A stretch of 5,215 bases of DNA from an uncultured Clostridia bacterium (GTDB lineage: Bacteria; Bacillota; Clostridia; TANB77; CAG-508). Under the pieces are notes generated by a model. That model made no database searches. It saw only the letters and a program-made list of their open reading frames with translations, and was not told the DNA's origin. Made by a program: the position numbers and the translations under genes. This document shows, piece after piece, positions 1 through 5,215 of the stretch. The stretch covers positions 1 through 5,215 of the forward strand of contig CANRQH010000096.1 of assembly GCA_947632745.1 (NCBI GenBank). Direction: 5' to 3'. The first letter of the stretch is position 1, and each line of letters starts with the position of its first letter.

Positions 1-9
1 ATTATTAAA

Positions 10-47
10 CGAGTCTTCTATTTCTAAGAAGGCTCGCTATTTTTTTA
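10..47 (+). terminator. Rho-independent terminator of an upstream gene outside the window
   Basis: A 10-bp stem (10-19 pairing with 27-36, one G-U pair) with a 7-nt loop is followed by a run of T (40-46). The T-run lies on the right, so it ends a plus-strand transcript that begins left of the window. The gene it serves is not visible. Confidence 0.8.
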
Positions 48-90
48 TTAAAAACTATTATCCTGTAACAACAAAATTTTTTTAAAAATG

Positions 91-119
91 TTGACAACAA
101 ATTTAAAATGTGTTAATAT
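91..119 (+). promoter_or_regulatory. Sigma-A type promoter of tRNA-Leu
   Basis: A perfect -35 box TTGACA (91-96) is followed by an extended -10, TG-T-TAATAT (111-119, box 114-119), with a 17-nt spacer. The predicted start near 126 lies about 5 nt before the mature tRNA 5' end, leaving a very short leader for RNase P to remove. The consensus -35 plus extended -10 suggests strong expression, as expected for a stable RNA. Confidence 0.75.
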
Positions 120-130
120 ATACATTGCAT

Positions 131-214
131 GCGGATGTGGCGGAATTGGCAGACGCGCTGGTCTTAGGAACCAGTGCCAACGGCGTGGGGGTTCAAGTCC
201 CTTCATCCGCACCA
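131..214 (+). tRNA. tRNA-Leu, anticodon UAG
   Basis: A complete class II tRNA cloverleaf is visible. The acceptor stem is GCGGATG (131-137) with CATCCGC (204-210), followed by discriminator A211 and encoded CCA (212-214). The anticodon stem is CTGGT/ACCAG (158-162/170-174), with a 7-nt loop that places the anticodon TAG at 165-167. The extended variable arm (about 175-186) is typical of leucine tRNA. The T-arm carries GTTCAAGTC with a 5-bp stem that includes two G-U pairs. The D-arm GGCGGAATTGGCAGAC is typical. It reads CUN leucine codons. It stands alone, with its own promoter and terminator, and no other tRNA or rRNA gene is adjacent. Confidence 0.97.
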
Positions 215-220
215 AAAATA

Positions 221-268
221 ATAAAAATAACACTATTTTAAATATTTTTAAGATGGTGTTATTTTTAT
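221..268 (+). terminator. tRNA-Leu hairpin terminator
   Basis: The sequence from 221-242 pairs with 247-268 as an almost uninterrupted 22-bp stem (two G-U pairs) closed by a 4-nt loop. The outer 13 bp (221-233 with 256-268) are perfect. The right arm contains TTATTTTTATAT, so the T-tract is built into the stem. It begins seven bases after the CCA end of the tRNA, which fits termination of the tRNA transcript. Being nearly palindromic with A-runs on one side and T-runs on the other, it could act in both directions. Confidence 0.75.
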
Positions 269-270
269 AT

Positions 271-299
271 TTGCTTTTTCTCCTAAAATATAGTATAAT
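271..299 (+). promoter_or_regulatory. Promoter of the nucleotidyltransferase-like gene
   Basis: A perfect -10 box TATAAT (294-299) lies 17 nt downstream of TTGCTT (271-276), a partial -35 match (TTG conserved). The predicted start is near 306, giving a leader of about 35 nt with no evident regulatory fold. The promoter sits directly after the tRNA terminator, so the downstream gene is transcribed independently. Confidence 0.65.
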
Positions 300-326
300 A
301 TTTGTTAGCAACAAAAATTCATTACG

Positions 327-333
327 AAGGGAG
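327..333 (+). promoter_or_regulatory. Shine-Dalgarno site that fixes the start at 341
   Basis: AAGGGAG lies 7 nt before the ATG at 341. It supports that codon over an in-frame TTG at 302, which lies at or before the predicted transcription start and has no ribosome site. Confidence 0.75.
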
Positions 334-340
334 TGTTACC

Positions 341-982
341 ATGAACACCATGACATGGGACAGCAGGGAGCAAGCATTTGCCAATAAAGTGGCATTGTTA
401 ACCTCATCTGAGTTTTCTGCACGGAAAGAAGCTCTTGAGAAGTTAACAGAAGCTACTCCCTATGGTTCAATCACATGGGCACTGTCGTGTTCATCGAACC
501 TTTTTCTAAGAGGTTTGACTGACGATTTCGCCGACTTTGATGTCCTTGTCGACATGAAAGACGTCGAAAAATTCAAATCTGCCTTTGAAAAGATGGGTGG
601 ACGACTTTTAGATACCGTACAAAAGAGATGTTTCTCGTCTCCGTATTATCAGGAAGCAATGTACAAAAACATACACTTTGACATTGTTGGTGACATTACT
701 GTAAATACATATGCTACCCAGTATTGTTATCAATTAATTCCTGAGGAGATTGATGTCATCAATTTGGGTAGGAACATTCAGGTTCCACTTTGCCCAACTG
801 AGGCAAATCTCCTACTGTACGGGATGATGGAAGGTTGGCAAGCAAGGCGCAGATACAAGCGTGACCTCTGCTTTTCGTACCTCGCAAAGTACGGACTGCA
901 GTATCCGAATGTATTACAGTCTGCTATGACGGAGCAGATTCTTCCGAATCATTTAAAGAAACTCCTCAAGACCCTTCTCTAA
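341..982 (+). CDS. Nucleotidyltransferase-fold protein, function unknown, probably horizontally acquired
   Basis: The gene encodes a 213-aa soluble protein with no signal peptide or membrane segment. The N-terminal half shows the pattern of the polymerase-beta-like nucleotidyltransferase fold. A helix WALSCSSNLFLRG (46-58) sits where the glycine/serine motif belongs. Next comes DFDVLVD with the metal-binding pair D65 and D67, and a later strand HFDIVGD offers D114 as the third acidic residue. The helical C-terminal part (GWQARRRYKRDL, 165-176) is basic. Fold members include aminoglycoside and lincosamide nucleotidyltransferases and antitoxin-type MNT proteins, and I cannot assign a substrate. 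The usual Gly-Ser of the first motif is replaced by Cys-Ser-Ser, so activity is uncertain. Sampled lines are 42-45% G+C, against 10-28% in lines sampled from the flanking genes, with many GTC, GAC and CTC codons. The gene has its own promoter and terminator, so it is a monocistronic insert beside tRNA-Leu. Confidence 0.72.
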   Translation: MNTMTWDSREQAFANKVALLTSSEFSARKEALEKLTEATPYGSITWALSCSSNLFLRGLTDDFADFDVLVDMKDVEKFKSAFEKMGGRLLDTVQKRCFSSPYYQEAMYKNIHFDIVGDITVNTYATQYCYQLIPEEIDVINLGRNIQVPLCPTEANLLLYGMMEGWQARRRYKRDLCFSYLAKYGLQYPNVLQSAMTEQILPNHLKKLLKTLL

Positions 983-999
983 AAAGGTAGCATTTCTAA

Positions 1000-1034
1000 G
1001 GGGTGGTGAGTCCCTCATCACCCTCTTAATTTTT
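1000..1034 (+). terminator. Strong terminator of the nucleotidyltransferase-like gene
   Basis: A GC-rich stem GGGTGGTGAG (1001-1010) pairs with CTCATCACCC (1014-1023, one G-U pair) around a 3-nt loop, with an additional G-U pair at the base. It is followed by CTTAATTTTT. It starts 18 nt after the stop codon. Its GC content matches the foreign gene rather than the AT-only hairpins nearby, which suggests it arrived with that gene. Confidence 0.88.
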
Positions 1035-1083
1035 ACGTAAAATAATAACAACACACTAAGACTTGATTTTGGAGGTATTAAAA

Positions 1084-1735
1084 ATGGATTCTACATTAAC
1101 ATTTTTAGGTAGAGATGCTGGATTCGGAGATAATAATAATTCAGCATACATAGAAATTGGAAACAAATTTATTTTAATTGATTGTCGGATTTACTGTATT
1201 TGGAAAATTAAAGAATAATTTTAATCTTAATAAATATGAACAAATAGATGTAATAATTACTCACTTACATAATGATCATGCAGGAACATTAAGTCAACTT
1301 ATACTTTACATGTGGTTTGTATTTAATAAAAAAATTACAGTTTATTCTAAATGTAAAAATATTAAAACTTTTTTAGATATTACTGGCACGCCTGAAGAAA
1401 GCTATGAGTTAAAAACATATAGTGATAATCTAGAATTTATAAAAACTGAACATGCAAAAGATTTAGATAGTTATGGTTTTAAATTAAAGGTAAATAATAA
1501 AAATATCGTCTATACTGGAGATACTATAACATTAGAGCCATTTTTCCCTTATTTAAAAGATTGCGATGAATTTTATGTTGATGTTTCTAAAAATTCAAAT
1601 GCTCACCTTAATTTTGAAAATGCTATTCAAGATTTAAGAAAAATAAAATCAAATAATACAAAAGTATTTTTAATGCATATAGATGATAAAGATTATATTA
1701 AGAAAATAAATAATAATGAATTTTTTATAGATTAG
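1084..1735 (+). pseudogene. MBL-fold metallo-hydrolase, interrupted by a +1 frameshift near 1186
   Basis: Translation starts at ATG 1084, 8 nt after a strong GGAGG (1071-1075). The first frame reads LTFLGRDAGFG and FILIDC, the usual N-terminal strands of the metallo-beta-lactamase fold, then reaches TAA at 1216-1218 after 44 codons. Dropping one base (C1186 is the simplest choice) changes LIDC-R to LIDC-G-F-T and restores a 216-aa protein. The second frame holds the zinc motif HLHNDH (H60, H62, D64, H65 of the restored protein), a downstream EHAKD, the metal-bridging Asp in YTGDT, and a C-terminal LMH. All expected ligands are therefore present, and the family is hydrolytic, acting on esters, phosphodiesters or nucleic acids; the substrate is unknown. 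Intact motifs suggest recent decay or a sequence error. Some lines are as low as 10% G+C. The gene is not obviously coupled to its neighbours, and no convincing promoter was found. Confidence 0.85.
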
Positions 1736-1740
1736 ACTAA

Positions 1741-1765
1741 AGACCTGTAATTTGTTTACAGGTCT
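1741..1765. terminator. Shared hairpin between convergent genes
   Basis: AGACCTGTAA (1741-1750) pairs perfectly with TTACAGGTCT (1756-1765) around a 5-nt loop. It lies 5 nt after the metallo-hydrolase stop and contains the stop and last codons of the convergent minus-strand gene. T-runs are modest on both sides (ATTTCTT on plus, TTTAGT on minus), so it probably works as a moderate bidirectional terminator. Confidence 0.65.
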
Positions 1766-2823
1766 ATTTCTTGTTCATCATCATACATTATATCTTCTAT
1801 AAAATCTGATAATTTATCTTTTTTTGTATCAACTATATTATTTCTTTTTAAATAATTTAAAAAAATATTTTTACCTGGCATATCTTTTATCTCTATTCCC
1901 TTTTCTAATAAATATTTCATTTCTTCTAATGTAATTTCTATTAATTTATTTCTTCTTTTTGAAAACATATAAATCCATTCGTCATCCTTTTGTATAGAAT
2001 AAATTCCAAAACTATATTCTCTTTTTTTACTTTTACTATTTTTTATATAGGTAATAAAAAAACTCACATTTGTTCCATACTGCTCTTTTATTCTATCTTT
2101 TAAAGCTTTTTGTGTTATATTTTTATAAAAGTTCCATGCCTCCACACATTTAGAATTTTGTATTTCTTTTAAAAACCTTTCGTCTGTAAAAATAGCCTTA
2201 AATTTTTTTGAAAGTGGTAATTCTTTATTTTTTTCTAAAATATCATCTATATATGTATCTGTATACTCTTTATCAATATAATTAATACTTCTAAAAACTT
2301 TATCAATTTCTTCATCTGTTAATTCTATAATCCCTGTTTCATCCATGGTTTTGCTACCAAAAAAGCGTGGTTTACAATGAGTTTGTAAATTATGTAAATC
2401 TCTTTGAACATCAACTTTTATATATCCTCTATCTTTTATTTTTATGCTAGGTGCAATATGCTCAAATGCTTTTAATTGTGATATAATTTTGTTATTTTCA
2501 CTCCAAACATTTTCTTCTCCACCAAAATTTGCAATATATTGAACATCTAATCCCATATTTTTTGCTAAATATACATATAATGATGTAATTGTAATACAAA
2601 TAAGTTTTCTTGGTACCTTACTTGTTGACTTTGAAGTTATAGCTTGCCTTTTAGCATTTTCGTATGCCTCTTTTCTTTCTTTACTATTTCCCCACCAAAA
2701 ATGTTCATCAAAAGAAACTTGTTGTGCTACAAAATTTGCAAGAAAAGCTGCTTTTTGCATGTCATCATAATTTTGTGGCATAATAGCTTTTACTTCTTCT
2801 AACAATTGTGCTCTAGTTTTCAT
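1756..2823 (-). CDS. Uncharacterised 355-aa protein, possible transglutaminase/papain-like fold
   Basis: I do not recognise a named family. The protein is soluble, charged and Lys/Glu-rich, with no signal peptide or membrane helix, so it is probably cytoplasmic. The N-terminal 150 residues resemble the core of transglutaminase-like proteins in layout. An aromatic segment with FWWG (42-45) comes first. C76 then opens a helix that runs through SLYVYLAKNMGLDVQYIANFG (81-101), similar to the Cys-helix followed by 'G-h-x-h-R-h'. H122 follows in FEHIAPSIKI, and D138 lies in YIKVDVQRDL, like the family's 'His ... W-h-x-h-D' strand pair. The C-terminal 200 residues are lysine-rich, with YSFGIYSIQKDDEWIYMF (270-287) as a likely beta-hairpin and an acidic tail (DDEQEIDL). 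The start is ATG 2823, preceded by AGAGGAGAG with the AGGAG core 9 nt upstream. It follows rpe by 54 nt with no terminator between, so the two are probably co-transcribed. Its base composition matches the host. Confidence 0.85.
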   Translation of the reverse strand: MKTRAQLLEEVKAIMPQNYDDMQKAAFLANFVAQQVSFDEHFWWGNSKERKEAYENAKRQAITSKSTSKVPRKLICITITSLYVYLAKNMGLDVQYIANFGGEENVWSENNKIISQLKAFEHIAPSIKIKDRGYIKVDVQRDLHNLQTHCKPRFFGSKTMDETGIIELTDEEIDKVFRSINYIDKEYTDTYIDDILEKNKELPLSKKFKAIFTDERFLKEIQNSKCVEAWNFYKNITQKALKDRIKEQYGTNVSFFITYIKNSKSKKREYSFGIYSIQKDDEWIYMFSKRRNKLIEITLEEMKYLLEKGIEIKDMPGKNIFLNYLKRNNIVDTKKDKLSDFIEDIMYDDEQEIDL

Positions 2824-2877
2824 TAAATTTCTCTCCTCTAGAATTTCTTAATTTTTTGAATTAATATTTAAAACTTT

Positions 2878-3543
2878 TTACTTTTCTTTTTTTAATTCAT
2901 TTATAATTTCTTTATAATCTTTTGCCATTAAAATTGCAGTTCCAGAAACTAGTATTTCTGCTCCAGCTTGTTTTACCTTTTCACATGTTGCTAAATTTAT
3001 TCCACCATCAACTTCTATTACAGTATCTAAATTATTTTCTTTAATATATGTGCTTAAATTTTGAATTTTAGTTACCATATCTGTAATTAAAGTTTGTCCA
3101 CCTTTTCCAGGTTCTACTGTCATAATTAAAGCAACATGAATATATGGTAAAAATTTATAAATTTCTTCTAATTTCGTATTTGGTTTAATCGATATTCCAA
3201 CTCTTGAATTATTTTGTTTTATTAAATCTATTGCTTGAAATACCTCTTGTTCATTTTTGCAAGCTTCTAAATGAAAAGTTACTATATTAGGTTCTACTAT
3301 TACAAAATCTTCTATTGATGGTATTACATCTTCTACCATTAAATGAACATCTATTGGCAAATTTGAAATTCTTTTTATATATGATGATATATTTTTCATT
3401 TTTTCATATGTATCTTTTTCTACAAATTTTCCATCCATTACATCTATATGAAAATAATTTGTTCCAGATTTTTCTAATCCTAATATTACTTCCGCTTCTT
3501 TTCCCTTTTCGCTATTCAATAACGAAGTTGATACTTCTACCAT
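2878..3543 (-). CDS. rpe: Ribulose-phosphate 3-epimerase
   Basis: The 221-aa product is full length for the family, a cytoplasmic TIM-barrel enzyme that interconverts ribulose-5-phosphate and xylulose-5-phosphate in the pentose phosphate pathway. Family motifs run in order: STSLLN (5-10), FHIDVMDGKFV (31-41), DVHLMV (65-70), VTFHLEA (88-94), GISIKPNT (116-123), MTVEPGKGGQ (141-150), EVDGGIN (177-183) and VSGTAI (199-204). The metal-binding residues H32, D34, H67 and D179 are all present. The barrel differs slightly from consensus: TVEPGKGGQ replaces the usual TVNPGFGGQ, and the first strand is unusual. An allulose-6-phosphate epimerase relative is therefore possible but less likely. I chose ATG 3543 over GTG 3552 because the ribosome site is correctly placed only for the ATG. 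The gene follows prkC, a known neighbour in Firmicutes, but is separated from it by a terminator. No confident promoter was found; a weak TATAAA (minus strand, 3577-3582) is the only candidate. Confidence 0.93.
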   Translation of the reverse strand: MVEVSTSLLNSEKGKEAEVILGLEKSGTNYFHIDVMDGKFVEKDTYEKMKNISSYIKRISNLPIDVHLMVEDVIPSIEDFVIVEPNIVTFHLEACKNEQEVFQAIDLIKQNNSRVGISIKPNTKLEEIYKFLPYIHVALIMTVEPGKGGQTLITDMVTKIQNLSTYIKENNLDTVIEVDGGINLATCEKVKQAGAEILVSGTAILMAKDYKEIINELKKEK

Positions 3544-3551
3544 ATTAATCA

Positions 3552-3559
3552 CACCCTTT
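3552..3559 (-). promoter_or_regulatory. Ribosome binding site of rpe that decides the ATG start
   Basis: On the minus strand AAAGGGTG runs from 3559 down to 3552. The GGG ends 10 nt before the ATG at 3543. It is only 1 nt from the alternative GTG at 3552, too close for normal initiation there. Confidence 0.55.
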
Positions 3560-3586
3560 TTATCACAATTTAAAAATTTATATTTT

Positions 3587-3620
3587 CAAAAATCCTGATA
3601 ATTTAATATCAGGATTTTTG
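3587..3620 (-). terminator. Terminator of prkC
   Basis: A perfect 14-bp stem (3587-3600 with 3607-3620) with a 6-nt loop has an AAAAATCCTGATA arm and the matching T-run in the opposite arm. It begins 2 nt after the prkC stop codon. The stem carries A5 and T5 ends, so it could terminate in both directions, though only prkC needs it here. Confidence 0.85.
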
Positions 3621-3622
3621 TT

Positions 3623-5215
3623 TTAATCTATAGTATATTTAGAAGTTGTATTTAAGTTAATATCTCCTTCCCATTTTTTCAAGTCATCTATTATAACTTT
3701 AACTCTTACAGTTCCTCTTCCAGAAATTGATTGCATAAAGTTTGTCATTGTAGGATCTGTTTCTTCATCACAAACCATTTCATCTCCAGCCATTATTTTT
3801 ATTCTAACTTTCTTAACAGTTTGACTTCCTGAAGTTCCATTTTCGTCTGTATTGTTTGAATCTTCATAATCTACTTTTCCACCTAATAGAGATTTAATAT
3901 TAATTGTTAAATTAGCTGTTTTTGTTTCTGAAATTTTATTTACAGTTACAGTAATTGAAGTTCCTTCTTCTACTTCTTTTCCTGGGTCTATACTTTGTTT
4001 TAGTACAACTCCATTGTCTTTAGTCAAATCTTCATCATATACCACATCTACTTTTAAACCAAGTCCAGAAAGAGTTTTCTTTGCTTCTTCTTCAGATTTC
4101 CCAATAACTGACTCCACTGCTGATTTTTTAACACCTGTACTTACATGAATTACAACTGTATCTCCTGCAAATACTTCTGTATCTTTTTCAGTCTCTTGGC
4201 TTACAACATAACCTGCTTCTATTTTTTTATTTTCTTCTTCTACTACTTCATATTTTAATTTAGCATCTTCTAGTAGTTTTATTGCATCTTCCTGAGTTTT
4301 TCCAACAACATCTGGAACAATAGCCTTTTCTATTCCTTTACTTACTACAATTTTTATTGTTGAGCCCATTTTTACATTATAATTATCGCTATATAATGGG
4401 TCTTGTGAAATTATGTACCCTTCAGCATATTCATTATTGTATTCTTCTGAAGTAACTTCTAATGTTAAGCCTAATTCTTTTGCTATTTGCTCAGCCTCTT
4501 CTTTACTTATTCCAACTAAACTTGGCAAAGTAACTTCTTTAGGATTTGTTATATTTGAATAAAGAAGAGTTCCTCCTAAACTAAGAGCAAATAATAAAAT
4601 TAGCCCAATAATTGCTGAAAAAACTTTATGTTTTATTATAAAAGATACAAATTTGTTATGTTTTTTATTTGTATTTTTATTTGCTTCTTTTTCTATTTCG
4701 TCTATTGATAATTTTTGTGTTGGCATATCAGAATAATCTTCATTGTCTACAAAACTTCCATCTGGTTCTTTTAATACTCTTTTTAAATCATTAAGCATTT
4801 GAGTTGCAGTTTGATAACGTAAATTTGGATCTTTTCTCATTGCCTTTAAAATAACATCATTTAACGCATCTGGTATGTTTTCATTTAATTCTTTTGGAGG
4901 TCTTGGTTCTTCTTGCATGTGCTTTAAAGCTACCGAAACTGGTGTATCTGCATCAAATGGTACCCTACCTGTAAGCATTTCATACATTACAATACCTAAT
5001 GAATATAAGTCTGACTTGCTGTCTGTATATCCTCCTCTAGCATGTTCTGGAGAAAAGTAATGTACAGAACCAATTGTTGTTCCAAATGCAGTTATTGTTG
5101 AATTTGAAACTGCTTTTGCAATTCCAAAATCTGTAACTTTTGCAACTCCATCTTCTGTAATTATTATGTTATGTGGTTTTATATCTCTATGTACAATATT
5201 GTTTTTATGTGCAAC
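3623..5215 (-). CDS. prkC: Serine/threonine kinase PrkC with PASTA repeats, 5' end beyond the window
   Basis: The open frame runs unbroken to the window edge and gives the last 530 residues; the kinase N-lobe and start lie outside. Visible kinase motifs are VHRDIKPHN (8-16, catalytic D11), DFG (29-31), an activation segment with several Thr, GSVHYFSPEHARGG (49-62) and SDLYSLG (68-74). This is typical of the Gram-positive PrkC/StkP group, which phosphorylates proteins controlling cell wall growth and, in spore formers, germination. After a juxtamembrane linker, one membrane helix spans about 198-221. Three extracellular PASTA repeats follow (about 226-293, 295-361 and 362-426), which in this family bind peptidoglycan fragments or lipid II. 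The third repeat lacks the usual V-P start (AVESVIG), so it is divergent. A further 104 residues (427-530) form a beta-rich C-terminal extension with an Asn/Ser/Gly linker. The gene ends directly at a strong terminator, with no rsgA after it. Confidence 0.96.
   Translation of the reverse strand, partial: VAHKNNIVHRDIKPHNIIITEDGVAKVTDFGIAKAVSNSTITAFGTTIGSVHYFSPEHARGGYTDSKSDLYSLGIVMYEMLTGRVPFDADTPVSVALKHMQEEPRPPKELNENIPDALNDVILKAMRKDPNLRYQTATQMLNDLKRVLKEPDGSFVDNEDYSDMPTQKLSIDEIEKEANKNTNKKHNKFVSFIIKHKVFSAIIGLILLFALSLGGTLLYSNITNPKEVTLPSLVGISKEEAEQIAKELGLTLEVTSEEYNNEYAEGYIISQDPLYSDNYNVKMGSTIKIVVSKGIEKAIVPDVVGKTQEDAIKLLEDAKLKYEVVEEENKKIEAGYVVSQETEKDTEVFAGDTVVIHVSTGVKKSAVESVIGKSEEEAKKTLSGLGLKVDVVYDEDLTKDNGVVLKQSIDPGKEVEEGTSITVTVNKISETKTANLTINIKSLLGGKVDYEDSNNTDENGTSGSQTVKKVRIKIMAGDEMVCDEETDPTMTNFMQSISGRGTVRVKVIIDDLKKWEGDINLNTTSKYTID

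Noticed and set aside
48..314. Minus-strand open frame of 88 codons across the tRNA, with MKGLEPPRR-like translation
   Set aside because: It is the antisense of tRNA-Leu and its terminator. This translation is a known kind of spurious product from tRNA-Leu loci, and no ribosome site supports it.
302..340. Upstream TTG start at 302 for the nucleotidyltransferase-like gene
   Set aside because: It precedes the predicted transcription start and has no Shine-Dalgarno site, while AAGGGAG is well placed for ATG 341.
88..387. Plus-strand open frame of 99 codons through the tRNA and into the nucleotidyltransferase start
   Set aside because: It includes the tRNA promoter and the whole tRNA plus terminator, and overlaps the real gene in another frame.
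1015..1043. Promoter for the metallo-hydrolase with TAAAAT (1038-1043) as -10
   Set aside because: The -35 position falls inside the terminator stem (TCATCA) and does not resemble TTGACA. Only a weak -10 remains.
1178..1186. Independent TTG start at 1178 for the metallo-hydrolase
   Set aside because: There is no ribosome site, and the missing N-terminal strands (LTFLG ... LIDC) are found just upstream in another frame behind a strong GGAGG. A frameshifted gene explains this better.
2824..2877. Terminator between rpe and the 355-aa gene
   Set aside because: Only a 6-bp AT-only inverted repeat without a convincing T-tract was found, so read-through and co-transcription are more likely.
3315..3548. 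Plus-strand open frame of 77 codons opposite rpe
   Set aside because: It is a leucine/phenylalanine-rich antisense shadow of rpe with no ribosome site.
3550..3552. GTG start of rpe
   Set aside because: The ribosome site lies only 1 nt away, too close. ATG 3543 has a proper spacing and starts directly at the family's first strand.
3560..3589. rpe promoter with TTGAAA (minus strand, 3584-3589) and TGATAA (3560-3565)
   Set aside because: The -10 match is poor and the predicted transcript would start after the ribosome site, so it cannot serve the chosen start.
4875..5060. Plus-strand open frame of 61 codons opposite the prkC kinase domain
   Set aside because: It is an antisense shadow of a highly conserved kinase region, with no supporting signals.

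Overview
The window is very AT-rich DNA (roughly a quarter G+C in most genes) from a low-GC Firmicute, most likely a Clostridia-type organism. The grounds are a PrkC-type PASTA kinase next to ribulose-phosphate 3-epimerase, Shine-Dalgarno sites of the AGGAGG type, a tRNA gene with encoded CCA, compact T-tailed terminators, and the standard genetic code. No plasmid, phage, IS or CRISPR signature was seen.

Left part, plus strand (1-1735). A terminator for a gene outside the window (10-47) is followed by a promoter and tRNA-Leu(UAG) (131-214) with its own hairpin terminator. Next is a self-contained single-gene unit with promoter, Shine-Dalgarno site, a 213-aa nucleotidyltransferase-like gene (341-982) and a GC-rich terminator. 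Its base composition (about 42-45% G+C in sampled lines) is far from everything around it, which suggests recent acquisition beside the tRNA gene. It is followed by a metallo-beta-lactamase-fold hydrolase gene (1084-1735) with all its motifs but broken by an apparent one-base insertion near 1186.

Right part, minus strand (1756-5215). Read in the direction of transcription, the order is prkC (5' end beyond the window), a strong terminator, rpe, and a 355-aa uncharacterised protein. I read that protein as possibly a transglutaminase/papain-like fold from its spaced Cys, His and Asp. It converges on the metallo-hydrolase gene, and a 10-bp hairpin overlapping its stop codon separates the two. In many Firmicutes rsgA lies between prkC and rpe; it is absent here, and only about 80 bp containing a terminator remain.

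Functionally the right part is core physiology: cell-wall-sensing Ser/Thr kinase signalling, and a pentose-phosphate enzyme plus its unknown partner. The left part looks like a small accessory patch next to a tRNA gene. I see no clear new multi-gene system. The best leads are the compositionally foreign nucleotidyltransferase, the uncharacterised 355-aa protein and the C-terminal extracellular extension of the kinase.
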